A stretch of DNA of 64,000 nt from an uncultured SAR116 cluster alpha proteobacterium (GCA_902539295.1 CACBIM010000010.1:1-64000); one strand, 5' to 3'. Shown: positions 46,160 through 55,884, counted from the stretch's first letter. The notes: generated by a model from the sequence alone, not told the origin. Made by a program: numbers and translations.

Positions 46160-47029
46160 TTAACTTTTCGTAACATTTTTACTTTCGTTTCTAATATTAA
46201 TTAAATTAGCTAATAAAACTAATATAGCTCCCAAGAAAACCACAGCTTCTAGATCTTCATTATAAATAAAATATCCTATTATTGATATAAAAGGTAACCT
46301 TAAAAATTCTAATGGTGAAACAACCAATGCAGGCGCAAGTGCTAGTGCTTTAGTAATACAAAAATGAGCACAAAGGCCACATATTCCTATGATCAGAATC
46401 CATACATACTCAAATCCATTTGGAACGTCAATATCACCATCTATCCCTGCACAAATTAATCCAAAAACAAGTTGCATTAAGGTAAGCCAAAATAAGATAC
46501 AAGTTATTGTTTCAGTTTTTGTCAATTTTTTAGTTGCAATAGATGTAACTGCAAACCCAATTGCGCAAAGTGCAGCTGCGATAATTGCTGGATTAAAAGT
46601 GCTTAAATCAGGTCTGGCAACAATTATTATGCCAATAAAACCTAGTAAAATTGCAAACACTCTAATAAAAGTAATTTGTTCTTTTAAAAAGATTGGCGCT
46701 AATACTGCAACCCAAATAGGAACTGAAAACTCGAATGCAAACAATTGAGACAAGGGTATATATATTACAGCAAAAAACCAAAGGTTTTGGCCAAAAAAAT
46801 GGAATATATTTCTTATAAAATGTAATTTGATTTTTTTTAAACTTATCTCTTTTAAACTTCTATTATAAATGACAACAAATAATACTATTAGAACGCCAAC
46901 TAAAGACCGATAAGTCATTATTTCAAAAGTATCTAATAAGCCACCTAATTCCCTTCCACCTACGGCCATAAGGCTAAAAGAAAACATTGCACCTATCATC
47001 CAGTATGCAGCGATTATGGTATTAGACAT
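46160..47029 (-). CDS. EamA/DMT-family transporter
   Basis: A 289-residue membrane protein with about ten helices in two EamA repeats (MIGAMFSFSLMAVGGRELGG start; second repeat ending EDLEAVVFLGAILVLLANLINI). The RSLVGVLIVLFVVIYN region fits the RhaT/YdcZ-like DMT exporters. Substrate unknown. It is not closely similar to the EamA protein beside trpE. It starts upstream of the Bcr-type exporter. Confidence 0.86.
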   Translation of the reverse strand: MSNTIIAAYWMIGAMFSFSLMAVGGRELGGLLDTFEIMTYRSLVGVLIVLFVVIYNRSLKEISLKKIKLHFIRNIFHFFGQNLWFFAVIYIPLSQLFAFEFSVPIWVAVLAPIFLKEQITFIRVFAILLGFIGIIIVARPDLSTFNPAIIAAALCAIGFAVTSIATKKLTKTETITCILFWLTLMQLVFGLICAGIDGDIDVPNGFEYVWILIIGICGLCAHFCITKALALAPALVVSPLEFLRLPFISIIGYFIYNEDLEAVVFLGAILVLLANLINIRNESKNVTKS

Positions 47030-47066
47030 TTACTAAAATTTTAAAGATATTATTTATCATTTTTAC

Positions 47067-47097
47067 AAAAAAAGGGCTGCAAATAACTACAACCCTT
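47067..47097 (-). terminator. Rho-independent terminator of rplM-rpsI
   Basis: On the minus strand AAGGGTTG and CAGCCCTT form an 8-base stem with one G-U pair and a ten-base loop, followed by a run of seven T. It lies 26 bases after the rpsI stop. Confidence 0.85.
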
Positions 47098-47122
47098 AAA
47101 TTATAAAAAATATATTTCAAAT

Positions 47123-47650
47123 TTAACGCTTAGAAAATTGATAGCTTCTTCTCGCCTTTGCCCTTCCGTATTTCTTTCTTTCAACAACTCTTGAATCTCT
47201 GGTTAAGAATCCTTTGCTCTTTAGAGAAGGCCTTAGACCAGGTTCAAAGTTAACAAGAGCATGACTAATACCATGTCTCAACGCTCCAGCTTGACCAGAT
47301 AAACCTCCACCCTTAACAGTTGCAACGACATCAAATTCCCCTTTTCTATCTGCGACCTCAAATGGGGATTCAATAATCATTAACAGCACAGCTCTTCCAA
47401 AATGTTTAGATGGTTCTCCACCATTTACAGAGATTTTTCCTTTACCTCTTTTTATCCAGACTCTTGCAATTGAAGATTTTCTTCTACCAGTTGCATAAGA
47501 ACGACCAAGGTTATCAATAACTGGCTCTTTTTTTGTAATTTCTTCTTGAACAACGTCCTTATTTTCCTGCTCATTCTGCAGATTTTTAAGAGCTTCTAAT
47601 CCTTTTCCATCATTTTCGTTGGAAATATTTTTCTCTGTTAATTCAGCCAT
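47123..47650 (-). CDS. rpsI: 30S ribosomal protein S9 with acidic N-terminal extension
   Basis: Ribosomal S9, whose C-terminal tail reaches the P-site tRNA. The core begins [28 protein letters not shown] and ends [17 protein letters not shown] with the invariant terminal KR. Residues 1-45 are an acidic, low-complexity extension ([19 protein letters not shown]), making 175 residues against about 130 in E. coli; extensions of this sort occur in alphaproteobacteria. It follows rplM by three bases. Confidence 0.97.
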   Translation of the reverse strand: MAELTEKNISNENDGKGLEALKNLQNEQENKDVVQEEITKKEPVIDNLGRSYATGRRKSSIARVWIKRGKGKISVNGGEPSKHFGRAVLLMIIESPFEVADRKGEFDVVATVKGGGLSGQAGALRHGISHALVNFEPGLRPSLKSKGFLTRDSRVVERKKYGRAKARRSYQFSKR

Positions 47651-47653
47651 AGT

Positions 47654-48124
47654 TTATCTCTTATTTTTTTCGTTTAATTTAGCAACATCATATACTTCGG
47701 GCTTTTGAGCCTCATGTGGATGAGTATCACCAACATATACGTGGAGTTTTCTTAATACTTTTCTGCCAAGTGGACCCTTAGGCACCATTCTGGTAACAGC
47801 TTTTTCAATAACTCTTTCTGGATGTTTGCCATCTAAAATTTTAGCAGCTGTCCTAGATTTAATACCTCCAGGGTAACCAGTATGCCAGTAGTAAGTTTTA
47901 TCTTCACGTTTATTTCCAGTTAATTTTACCTTTTCAGCATTTATTATAATGACGTTATCACCGCAATCCATGTGAGGAGTATAAGTAACTTTGTGTTTAC
48001 CTCTTAGTCTTGTAGCAACCAAAGCCGCAAGTCTACCAAGCACAAGTCCATCAGCATCAATTAAAACCCAATCATGTTTGATCTCATTAGGTTTTGCGGA
48101 ATATGTTTTTTGATTTAATACCAT
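47654..48124 (-). CDS. rplM: 50S ribosomal protein L13
   Basis: Early-assembling large-subunit protein. Signature regions: [51 protein letters not shown] and [30 protein letters not shown]. The length of 156 is typical for alphaproteobacteria. It is paired with rpsI as usual, and has the best promoter match in the window upstream. Confidence 0.98.
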   Translation of the reverse strand: MVLNQKTYSAKPNEIKHDWVLIDADGLVLGRLAALVATRLRGKHKVTYTPHMDCGDNVIIINAEKVKLTGNKREDKTYYWHTGYPGGIKSRTAAKILDGKHPERVIEKAVTRMVPKGPLGRKVLRKLHVYVGDTHPHEAQKPEVYDVAKLNEKNKR

Positions 48125-48156
48125 TTTGAAATCTCATTTGAATAAAGACATTGATT

Positions 48157-48184
48157 TCTATATACTGAAATTTTATATTGTCAA
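48157..48184 (-). promoter_or_regulatory. Putative sigma70 promoter of rplM-rpsI
   Basis: Minus-strand consensus TTGACA, a 16-base spacer and TATAGA lie about 32 bases upstream of the rplM ATG, a sensible place for a strongly expressed ribosomal operon. Confidence 0.6.
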
Positions 48185-48273
48185 TTTAAAAATATAAATT
48201 AATTAAAATTAATTAATTCAATAAGTTAATTATGTGGTAACATATAACCGTATTATGTGATATTTTTTTTATT

Positions 48274-48909
48274 ATGATTATATTATTAGATAATTACGAT
48301 AGCTTTACTTGGAATTTATGGCATTTTTTACAGGAATTAGGTTCAGAAGTTAAAATTGTAAAAAATGACGAATTAAGTGTAGAAAATATTATTTCTATGA
48401 AACCTAATGGATTAGTCATTTCTCCTGGACCTGGGATACCTGAAAATGCAGGAGTAACGATAGAACTAATAAAAAAAGTTAAAAGCTTATTTCCAATTTT
48501 TGGTGTATGCTTAGGTCATCAAGCTATAAATAATGCTTTTGGTGGAAAACTTTTACGATTATCACCACCTATTCATGGTAAATTGTCCAAGGTAGAACAT
48601 AATCAACAAGGTGTATTTAAAAATATAAATGATAAAGAGTTTGAGGTCACACGTTATCATTCATTAGCAGCTGATCCTAAATTTCTTCCTAAAGAATTGT
48701 TTATTACGGCTTCATCAAAAGATGGTGTTATAATGGGCTTGATGCATAAAAAGTTTAAAATATATGGCGTTCAATTTCACCCAGAAAGTGTGCTGTCTTT
48801 AAATGGTTATAGAATTATTTCTTCTTTCCTCAGTGAATGCGGATACAAAATATTAGAAGAAAATCAATTCAAATTTTTAGAACAAAAATTAGTAGGACAT
48901 ATAAAATGA
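48274..48909 (+). CDS. trpG: Anthranilate synthase component II (glutamine amidotransferase)
   Basis: Supplies ammonia to TrpE. It opens IILLDNYDSFTWNL, has SPGPGIPENAG, the nucleophile cysteine in FGVCLGHQAI, and the catalytic His-Glu in GVQFHPESVL. The length of 211 includes a short C-terminal tail beyond the domain. Its stop overlaps the trpD start (ATGA). No leader peptide or attenuator is apparent in the 150 bases upstream, and no ribosome site precedes the ATG. Confidence 0.97.
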   Translation: MIILLDNYDSFTWNLWHFLQELGSEVKIVKNDELSVENIISMKPNGLVISPGPGIPENAGVTIELIKKVKSLFPIFGVCLGHQAINNAFGGKLLRLSPPIHGKLSKVEHNQQGVFKNINDKEFEVTRYHSLAADPKFLPKELFITASSKDGVIMGLMHKKFKIYGVQFHPESVLSLNGYRIISSFLSECGYKILEENQFKFLEQKLVGHIK

Positions 48910-49928
48910 GTAGTGAAGATCCCTTTAAACCCATAATCTCTAAAATTTCAAAAGGAAAAACACTTACATCAAGCGATGCCGATACTGCATTCTCATTAAT
49001 AATGAGCGGTTCAGTTACAAATGCTCAAATCGGTGCTTTTTTGATGGGATTGAGCCTTAATGGTGAAACTTCAGATATTATTGCTTCAGGCGCGAATATG
49101 TTAAGACAAAATGCAATTAAAATTAAATCTGACAGTAATACAATTGATACTGTAGGCACTGGTGGTGACGGGGCTCATACATTAAATATTTCAAGTGCTG
49201 CTGCATTTGTTGTTGCTGGAGCTGGAGTTAAAGTTGCAAAACACGGTAGCCGCTCACTTTCAAGTAAATCAGGCGCTGCAGACGTTCTGTCTGAACTGGG
49301 AATAAATCTTGATTGCTCTTTTTCTATTGTTCAAGAGGCTTTAGATAAGATTGGGATTTGCTTTCTCATGGCCCCAAGGCACCACGTTGCAATGAAACAT
49401 GTTGGCCCATCAAGAGTCGAGCTTGGAATAAGGACAATTTTTAATTTATTAGGTCCTTTATCAAATCCTGCTTTTGTAAAAAGGCAAATGGTTGGTGTTT
49501 TCGATAAAAGATGGCTTTTGCCTTTTGCAGAGGCCCTGAAAAAAATGGGATCTACGAATGCTTGGATTATTCATGGCAGAGACGGTTTGGATGAAGTGTC
49601 AATAAGTGAGATGACTGACGTTGTTGAATTAAAAAAAGGAAAAATCAGTGAGTTTTCTTTAGACCCTTCAATATATGGTTTTGAGAAAAAAGAGCTTGAA
49701 ACGATAAAAGGCGGCGACCCAAAATATAATGCTATCGAATTAAAAGAATTACTTAATGGTAAGGAAGGCCCATATAAAGATATAGTATTATTAAATTCTG
49801 CTGCTGCAATTATTGGTTGTGGTCATGAGGATGAATTTGAAGTTGCATTAAAGAGAGCGAGACTATCATTAGAAAATGGTCATGCATTATCAAAACTTAA
49901 CGGGCTAATTCAAATCACAAATAAGTAA
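48906..49928 (+). CDS. trpD: Anthranilate phosphoribosyltransferase
   Basis: Adds a phosphoribosyl group to anthranilate. PRPP-binding DTVGTGGDGAHTLNISSAAAFV and KHGSRSLSSKSGAADVLSELG, anthranilate-site APRHHVAMKHVGP, and FNLLGPLSNPA are present. The track start lies within trpG; the ATG of MSSEDPFKP overlapping the trpG stop is clearly right and gives 340 residues. trpC starts on the next base after the stop. Confidence 0.97.
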   Translation: MSSEDPFKPIISKISKGKTLTSSDADTAFSLIMSGSVTNAQIGAFLMGLSLNGETSDIIASGANMLRQNAIKIKSDSNTIDTVGTGGDGAHTLNISSAAAFVVAGAGVKVAKHGSRSLSSKSGAADVLSELGINLDCSFSIVQEALDKIGICFLMAPRHHVAMKHVGPSRVELGIRTIFNLLGPLSNPAFVKRQMVGVFDKRWLLPFAEALKKMGSTNAWIIHGRDGLDEVSISEMTDVVELKKGKISEFSLDPSIYGFEKKELETIKGGDPKYNAIELKELLNGKEGPYKDIVLLNSAAAIIGCGHEDEFEVALKRARLSLENGHALSKLNGLIQITNK

Positions 49929-50729
49929 ATGTCTGATATTTTAAAACAAATCACTGACTATAAAAAAAGTGAAGTCCTTGAATTGAAAAAAAAACAATCA
50001 ATAAAGGATTTTGAAAAAGAAATAATCAATATTGAAAACCCAAGAAAATTTTCAGATACTCTAATCTCAGCGAGCAATGATAAATTTGGGTTAATTGCTG
50101 AAGTTAAAAAAGCATCACCCTCAAAAGGAATAATTAGAAAAGATTTCAATCCTGAAAAAATTGCAATAGATTATGAAAAAGCTGGAGCGGCATGTCTTTC
50201 AGTGTTGACAGATCAAAATTTTTTTCATGGCAAAAATGAATATTTGGAAAAAATTAAAAAAATTGTAGATCTACCAATTTTAAGAAAAGATTTTATAATT
50301 GATGAATTTCAAATTTTTGAAAGCAGGTTCATTGGTGCTGATTGTATACTTCTGATAGTAGCATGCCTAAATGATACTGAACTAAACGATTTCTATAATA
50401 TATCTAAATCTCTTAAAATGGATGCTTTAATCGAAGTGAACAACGAAGATGAATTGCAAAGGGCTCTCAAACTCAACCCTAAAATGATTGGTATTAACAA
50501 TAGAAACTTAAAAAAAATGACAGTTACTCTTGATACTTCAATAAAACTTGTGAAAAAAATCCCAAAAAATATTTTGGTTGTTTCTGAGAGCGGTTTTAAA
50601 AATCACAGTGACTTAAAACTTATGGAGCAGTATGGTATAAAAAGTTTTTTAATCGGTGAAACATTTATGAAGTCAAAGAACATTCAATCGTCTGTAGAAA
50701 ATATTCTTTTTGGGAGAAATAATGCCTAA
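49929..50729 (+). CDS. trpC: Indole-3-glycerol-phosphate synthase
   Basis: TIM-barrel enzyme closing the indole ring. Motifs: LIAEVKKASPSKGIIRKDF, LPILRKDFIIDEFQI, IGINNRNLKK and VVSESGF. At 266 residues it is the monofunctional form. trpF and trpBA are not in the window. Its 3' end overlaps the moaC start by eight bases. Confidence 0.97.
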   Translation: MSDILKQITDYKKSEVLELKKKQSIKDFEKEIINIENPRKFSDTLISASNDKFGLIAEVKKASPSKGIIRKDFNPEKIAIDYEKAGAACLSVLTDQNFFHGKNEYLEKIKKIVDLPILRKDFIIDEFQIFESRFIGADCILLIVACLNDTELNDFYNISKSLKMDALIEVNNEDELQRALKLNPKMIGINNRNLKKMTVTLDTSIKLVKKIPKNILVVSESGFKNHSDLKLMEQYGIKSFLIGETFMKSKNIQSSVENILFGRNNA

Positions 50730-51204
50730 ATTAACTCATTTTGATGATAATGGTAATCCAAACATGGTCGATGTAAGCCAAAAAGAAACAACAGTTAGAA
50801 TTGCAGAAGCATCTGGCTATGTGTACATGGAAAAAGCAACCTTATATACTATTTTAAATAAAGAAATATCTAAAGGTGACGTATTCCAAATTGCAAAAAT
50901 TTCAGGAATTATGGCTTCCAAGCAAACATCATCAATTATTCCTTTATGTCACCCTATAATTATAGACAAAGTAACATTAGAAATTTCACCTGATTTAGAT
51001 AAATCTAGAGTATTTATTACTTCATCAGTTACATGTAGAGGAGCAACAGGCGTTGAAATGGAAGCATTAACTGCTGTTTCAGTTGCAGCATTAACTATAT
51101 ATGACATGTGTAAAGCAATCGACAGATCAATGACAATTGATGAGATCAAACTAAATAAAAAAACAGGTGGAAAATCAGGCGAATGGATTAGGAAAAGTGA
51201 ATAA
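50722..51204 (+). CDS. moaC: Cyclic pyranopterin monophosphate synthase
   Basis: Molybdenum cofactor step converting the MoaA product to cPMP. It shows SIIPLCHPIIIDKV, TCRGATGVEMEALTAVSVAALTIYDMCKAID and the C-terminal KTGGKSG. The ATG of MPKLTHFDD, preceded by GGGAGA within the end of trpC, gives the normal 160 residues. trpC-moaC-moeA linkage is common in alphaproteobacteria. Confidence 0.96.
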   Translation: MPKLTHFDDNGNPNMVDVSQKETTVRIAEASGYVYMEKATLYTILNKEISKGDVFQIAKISGIMASKQTSSIIPLCHPIIIDKVTLEISPDLDKSRVFITSSVTCRGATGVEMEALTAVSVAALTIYDMCKAIDRSMTIDEIKLNKKTGGKSGEWIRKSE

Positions 51205-52429
51205 AAAACTTACTTCTGTTGAAAAGGCAACTTCAACTATTTTAAAAAATATACCTGTATTGCCATCTCATGAAGAGATAGTTTTAAATTCATTAGGAAA
51301 AACATTAGCAAAACCTGTAACTGCTTTATTATCTAATCCACCATCAAATGTTTCTTCAATGGATGGGTATGCCTTAAAAAATTCTGATATTGATAATGGA
51401 GTGCTTGAATTTAAAGTTATTGATGAGAGTGTTGCTGGCAAAAGTTCTTCAAAAACTGTTGAGACTATGCAAACAGTCAGAATATTTACAGGTGCAAAAA
51501 TACCTCATGGTGCTGATAGAGTTATTCTTCAAGAAAATATCAATAGCCTTGGAAACAATTTAATAAAAATTAATAAAAATAATTTAGAAAATAATAATTT
51601 TTTTATCAGAAAAGCAGGCATGGATTTTAAATTAGGAGAAAAACTAATCGACAAAGGAGAAGTATTAAATACTAGGAATATTTCACTTTGTGTAGCATCT
51701 GGAAACTCATGGGTAACAATTAGACGAAAGCCAAAAATTGGAATTATATCTACAGGTAATGAATTATTAAAATTTGGCGAAATTCAAAACTCTAAAAACA
51801 ATGACAAAATAATTTCATCAAATGATATTTTTTTATTTAATTTTATAAATCAATTAGGCGGAGAAGCATTTATATTACCTACAGCAAAAGACGATATAAA
51901 ATCCTTAACAAACATTTTAGATGAAGCTAATGACTTAGATTTAATCATCTCTTCAGGTGGAGCGTCAGTTGGAGACTATGATATAGTACAAAGAGCACTA
52001 GAAAAAAATAATTTTGAACTTCTGTTCTGGCGAATTGCTATGAGACCAGGAAAACCTTTATTTTTTGGGTTATTGGAAAAAATACCTTTCCTTGGGTTAC
52101 CTGGGAATCCAGTTTCTACTGGGGTATGCTCTATAATTTTTTTAACCAAAATTATTCAAAAATTTTTTGGACGCCAGGTATCTGAAAACATAGCTATGAT
52201 GCGTGTAAATTGTAGTTTGGATAAAAATGATCACAGAAAAGATTTTATTCGATCAAAAGTCATTAAAGGTATAAATAATGATTACATAGTTGAACCATTT
52301 GCAAAACAAGACTCAAGTCAAATTTCTTTATTTGCTAAAGCACAGGGCTTTATTATTAGAGAACCTCATGAAAACAAAATTAAAAAAGGTACGAAAGTAC
52401 CTGTACTTCTTATCTCAGAAAATATTTGA
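51197..52429 (+). CDS. moeA: Molybdopterin molybdenumtransferase
   Basis: Inserts molybdate into adenylylated molybdopterin. Features: SSMDGYALKNSDI, IFTGAKIPHGADRVI, GIISTGNELL, SSGGASVGDYDIV and FLGLPGNPVST. The track start is a GTG far inside moaC; I prefer the GTG of VNKKLTSVEKA, overlapping the moaC end by eight bases with AGGA close upstream, giving 410 residues. The start is less certain than the gene. Confidence 0.94.
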   Translation: MNKKLTSVEKATSTILKNIPVLPSHEEIVLNSLGKTLAKPVTALLSNPPSNVSSMDGYALKNSDIDNGVLEFKVIDESVAGKSSSKTVETMQTVRIFTGAKIPHGADRVILQENINSLGNNLIKINKNNLENNNFFIRKAGMDFKLGEKLIDKGEVLNTRNISLCVASGNSWVTIRRKPKIGIISTGNELLKFGEIQNSKNNDKIISSNDIFLFNFINQLGGEAFILPTAKDDIKSLTNILDEANDLDLIISSGGASVGDYDIVQRALEKNNFELLFWRIAMRPGKPLFFGLLEKIPFLGLPGNPVSTGVCSIIFLTKIIQKFFGRQVSENIAMMRVNCSLDKNDHRKDFIRSKVIKGINNDYIVEPFAKQDSSQISLFAKAQGFIIREPHENKIKKGTKVPVLLISENI

Positions 52430-52441
52430 TTTTATATAAGA

Positions 52442-52476
52442 TTCACGTTATGTTCTATATTAGAATATAACGTGAA
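52442..52476. promoter_or_regulatory. Long palindrome upstream of lexA
   Basis: TTCACGTTATGTTCTA and TAGAATATAACGTGAA form a 16-base inverted repeat with one mismatch around a three-base centre, between the moeA stop and the lexA ATG. It may be a LexA autoregulatory operator or a moeA terminator. The classic alphaproteobacterial LexA box (GTTC-N7-GTTC) is not present intact. It also covers the track's upstream GTG start of lexA. Confidence 0.55.
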
Positions 52477-52492
52477 CAAAATATTTATTACT

Positions 52493-53122
52493 ATGCTTAC
52501 TTTTCAACAGGAAAAATTATTAAAATTTATAATTGACTATCAAAAGGAAAATAATGTTACGCCTAGTTTTGATGAAATGAAAGACGGTTTAGATTTGAAG
52601 TCAAAATCAGGAATTCATAGAATAGTGTCAGCCCTTGAAGAACGAGGATATATTAAAAAACTTAATAACAGAGCTCGAGCAATAGAAATAATAAAAAACG
52701 TAAATTTAATTGATACAGAAAGTGGCAAAAATAAAAATAATATTATTTCAATTCCAATTTTGGGCAAAATAGCTGCAGGCCTTCCCATTGAAGCAATTTC
52801 TGATAATACAAATTATATAGAATTACCTGAAACATTATTAAAAAAAGGTGAATATTTTATACTTAATGTTGAGGGCGATTCAATGATTGAAGCAGGAATC
52901 TTTGATGGTGATCAGGTTGTTATTAGAAAAGCTAATGATGCCAATAATGGCGAAATTGTAGTTGCGCTAATTGATAATAATGAAGCAACATTGAAAAGAA
53001 TATTTAAACGCGGGCAACAAGTTGCTCTACAACCAGAAAACAGTAACTATAAAACAGTTATTTACGGTCCAGATAGAATCCAAATTCAAGGTGTATTAAA
53101 GCATTTAATTAGAAGCTATTAA
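52493..53122 (+). CDS. lexA: SOS repressor LexA
   Basis: Transcriptional repressor and self-cleaving protease. Winged-helix DNA-binding region at about 1-65 (LTFQQEKLLKFIIDYQKENNVTPSFDEM, KSGIHRIVSALEERGYI). The Ala-Gly cleavage site is in GKIAAGLPIEA, the catalytic Ser in VEGDSMIEAGI, and the Lys in ALIDNNEATLKRIF. The ATG of MLTFQQEK matches the usual LexA start, so the track's GTG seven codons earlier, inside a palindrome, is rejected; this leaves 209 residues. comEC, often between lexA and gltX, is missing. Confidence 0.96.
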   Translation: MLTFQQEKLLKFIIDYQKENNVTPSFDEMKDGLDLKSKSGIHRIVSALEERGYIKKLNNRARAIEIIKNVNLIDTESGKNKNNIISIPILGKIAAGLPIEAISDNTNYIELPETLLKKGEYFILNVEGDSMIEAGIFDGDQVVIRKANDANNGEIVVALIDNNEATLKRIFKRGQQVALQPENSNYKTVIYGPDRIQIQGVLKHLIRSY

Positions 53123-53141
53123 TATAAGTAATTTAATCATA

Positions 53142-53169
53142 TTGAAATAAAAACTTTTTAAGTTATATT
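53142..53169 (+). promoter_or_regulatory. Putative promoter of gltX
   Basis: TTGAAA, a 16-base spacer and TATATT end eight bases before the gltX ATG, placing the start of transcription at or next to the start codon. No ribosome site is seen, so a leaderless mRNA is suggested. Confidence 0.45.
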
Positions 53170-53177
53170 TCCCATTA

Positions 53178-54557
53178 ATGAATGTAGTAACAAGATTTGC
53201 CCCCTCACCTACAGGTTTCCTTCATATTGGTGGAGCTAGAACGGCTTTATTTAATTATCTTTTCACCAAAAGATATAAAGGTCAATTTTTGCTTAGAATT
53301 GAAGATACTGACAAAGCTAGATCTACAGATATAGCTATTAAAGCAATAATATCAGGATTAGAGTGGTTAAATTTAAATCATGATGGAAAAATTGTTTTCC
53401 AGTCACATAATTCATTAAGGCACAAAAATATAGCAGATGAATTATTGAAAAGCGGTAATGCCTATCGTTGTTACCTCTCCAATGAAGAGCAAAATCAAAT
53501 AAGAAATGATTATATGAAACGTGGACTACCCTTTAGAAGCCCATGGAGAAATAAGAAATATAATAATGAAAATGAAAATTCGTATGTAATTAGAATTAAA
53601 ATGCCAGATGAAGGATTTACAGAAATTAAAGATTTAGTTCAAGGTAAAGTTAGAATTGCAAATAATAAACTTGATGATTTTGTTTTATTAAGAAGCAATA
53701 ACCTTCCAACTTATATGCTAGCAGTTGTTGTTGATGATTATGATATGGGTATAACGCATATTATTAGAGGAGACGACCATCTAAACAACGCATTCCGACA
53801 GCACTGGATATATAAATTTTTAGACTGGAAAGTTCCTGATTTTGCCCATATACCTCTAATACATGGGGAAGATGGATCAAAGTTATCTAAACGTCATGGA
53901 GCCCTAGGCGTTGAAGAGTACAAAGAAATGGGGTTTCTATCAGACAGTATTAATTCATATCTTATGAACTTGGGATGGAGGGCTTCTGAAAAAGAACCGA
54001 TTACATTAAGTGAAGCATCAAAAATCTTTGAAATTAAATCAGTTGGAAAATCTTCATCGAAATTTAACATCTCAAAGTTAAAAAACATTAACTCATATTT
54101 TTTAAAAACTGAAAATCCAAAAAATATTATTAATTTAATAATAAGCAATAACGAGTTGGGAATTGAGAAATACAAAAAAAGAATTGTAAAAGCTTTACCG
54201 TACCTAATTGAAAGAGCCAGTACAATAAATGATCTAGTTGATGCTTCTACATGGTTAAAAAATGATAATTATGAAGTTATCTTTGAAGAAAATTTAAAAT
54301 TTAATTCAAATGATTTATCTCTCTTAGTATCTTTTAAAGAATACCTAAGGGGCTTAAATATCGATAGCAAGATTGAAATCGAAGACCATTTTAATAAATG
54401 GCTTACTAAAGAAAATATAAAAATTAAGGATATTGGCAAAAATTTAAGACTTTGCTTAACAGGTTCAGGCTCTTCAATAGATTTAATGAAAATACTTGAT
54501 ATTCTAGGCATTGAAGAAATTATTCGTAGATTATCTTATAATTTAGACAGATCATAA
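53178..54557 (+). CDS. gltX: Glutamyl-tRNA synthetase
   Basis: Class I synthetase charging tRNA-Glu. HIGH motif region TRFAPSPTGFLHIGGARTALFNYLF, RIEDTDKARS, IRGDDHLNNAFRQ and the KMSKS variant GSKLSKRHGA are intact. At 459 residues it is full length. Alphaproteobacteria often carry two copies, the second misacylating tRNA-Gln; only one is in view, so whether this copy is discriminating cannot be said. Confidence 0.97.
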   Translation: MNVVTRFAPSPTGFLHIGGARTALFNYLFTKRYKGQFLLRIEDTDKARSTDIAIKAIISGLEWLNLNHDGKIVFQSHNSLRHKNIADELLKSGNAYRCYLSNEEQNQIRNDYMKRGLPFRSPWRNKKYNNENENSYVIRIKMPDEGFTEIKDLVQGKVRIANNKLDDFVLLRSNNLPTYMLAVVVDDYDMGITHIIRGDDHLNNAFRQHWIYKFLDWKVPDFAHIPLIHGEDGSKLSKRHGALGVEEYKEMGFLSDSINSYLMNLGWRASEKEPITLSEASKIFEIKSVGKSSSKFNISKLKNINSYFLKTENPKNIINLIISNNELGIEKYKKRIVKALPYLIERASTINDLVDASTWLKNDNYEVIFEENLKFNSNDLSLLVSFKEYLRGLNIDSKIEIEDHFNKWLTKENIKIKDIGKNLRLCLTGSGSSIDLMKILDILGIEEIIRRLSYNLDRS

Positions 54558-54580
54558 TTTTATAGATTTTGGAGATTCTA

Positions 54581-55879
54581 ATGAGTGAATTTGATAAAAT
54601 ACAAATTAATAGAAATAACAAAAAAATAGCTGAATTAGATATCCTCAAAGGATCACTTGGTCCAGATGTTATAGATATAAGAAACCTTCAAAAACAAACA
54701 GGTTTTTTTACTTACGACCCAAGTTATGGCGCGACAAGCTCTTGTGAATCATCAATTACATTTATAGATGGCGATAAAGGAATTTTATTGTATAGAGGCT
54801 ATCCAATCGAACAACTAGCCGAAGAGTCAACATTTTTAGAGATTGCTTATCTTTTATTAAAAGGCGAGCTTCCAAATAAGCAACAATTTGAAATGTTTTC
54901 ACATAATATAATTAATCATACGATGGTACACGAACAAATATTAAATTTTTATCAGGGCTTTAGAAGAAATGCTCACCCAATGGCAATTCTTTGCGGTGCA
55001 ACAGGCGCAATGTCAGCTTTTTACGAAGATAGTGCCGATATTAACGACCCTAACCAAAGGATGATTTCCACTAATCGGTTGATTGCAAAGATACCTACAC
55101 TAGCAGCCATGGCCTACAAGTACTCTGTAGGACAACCATTTAATTATCCTGACAATGAGCTTTCATATTCTGAAAATTTTTTAAAAATGTGTTTTGCAGT
55201 TCCTACAGAAAAATATAATTCTCAAAAGGTATTATCAGATGCTATTGAAAAAATATTTATTTTACATGCTGATCATGAGCAAAATGCTTCCACTTCAACA
55301 GTAAGATTAGCTGGGTCATCCGGAGCCAACCCATTCGCATGTATTTCAGCAGGAATAGCTTCTTTATGGGGGCCTGCGCATGGCGGAGCGAATGAAGCTG
55401 TATTGAAAATGCTAAATGAAATACAAGATGAGAGAAATATTTCAAAGTATTTAAAAAAAGCAAGAGATAAAAATGACCCTTTTAGACTTTTTGGGTTTGG
55501 GCACAGAGTGTACAAAAATTATGATCCTAGAGCAAAAGTTATGCAAAAAACCTGTCATGAAGTTTTAGATTTGCTTGGGATTAAAAATAATCCCCTGCTT
55601 TCTTTAGCAATGAAATTAGAAAAAATTGCCCTAGAAGATGAATATTTTATTAAAAGAAAATTATACCCAAATGTTGATTTTTACTCAGGAATTATTTTAC
55701 AAGCAATTGGCTTTCCAACAAGTATGTTTACTGTATTATTTGCCGTAGCCAGGACCGTAGGATGGGTAGCTCAATGGAATGAAATGATTGAAGATCCTAA
55801 CCAAAGAATTGGAAGACCAAGGCAACTATACACTGGGCCAAACAAAAGAAATTATGTTAAATTAAATAAGAGAGGTTAG
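54581..55879 (+). CDS. gltA: Citrate synthase, hexameric type II
   Basis: First enzyme of the TCA cycle. Catalytic elements: [50 protein letters not shown] and [13 protein letters not shown] with the catalytic Asp. The start at MSEFDKI is set by GGAG six bases upstream, giving 432 residues. Adjacent to gltX and convergent with lpxB with five bases between, as in other alphaproteobacteria. Confidence 0.98.
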   Translation: MSEFDKIQINRNNKKIAELDILKGSLGPDVIDIRNLQKQTGFFTYDPSYGATSSCESSITFIDGDKGILLYRGYPIEQLAEESTFLEIAYLLLKGELPNKQQFEMFSHNIINHTMVHEQILNFYQGFRRNAHPMAILCGATGAMSAFYEDSADINDPNQRMISTNRLIAKIPTLAAMAYKYSVGQPFNYPDNELSYSENFLKMCFAVPTEKYNSQKVLSDAIEKIFILHADHEQNASTSTVRLAGSSGANPFACISAGIASLWGPAHGGANEAVLKMLNEIQDERNISKYLKKARDKNDPFRLFGFGHRVYKNYDPRAKVMQKTCHEVLDLLGIKNNPLLSLAMKLEKIALEDEYFIKRKLYPNVDFYSGIILQAIGFPTSMFTVLFAVARTVGWVAQWNEMIEDPNQRIGRPRQLYTGPNKRNYVKLNKRG

Positions 55880-55884
55880 TGATA

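Noticed and set aside
48230-48262. Repeated TTATGTG words upstream of trpG as a trp operator or attenuator
   Set aside because: The pattern is short and imperfect, no leader peptide with Trp codons or competing hairpins is present, and the region is nearly all A and T.
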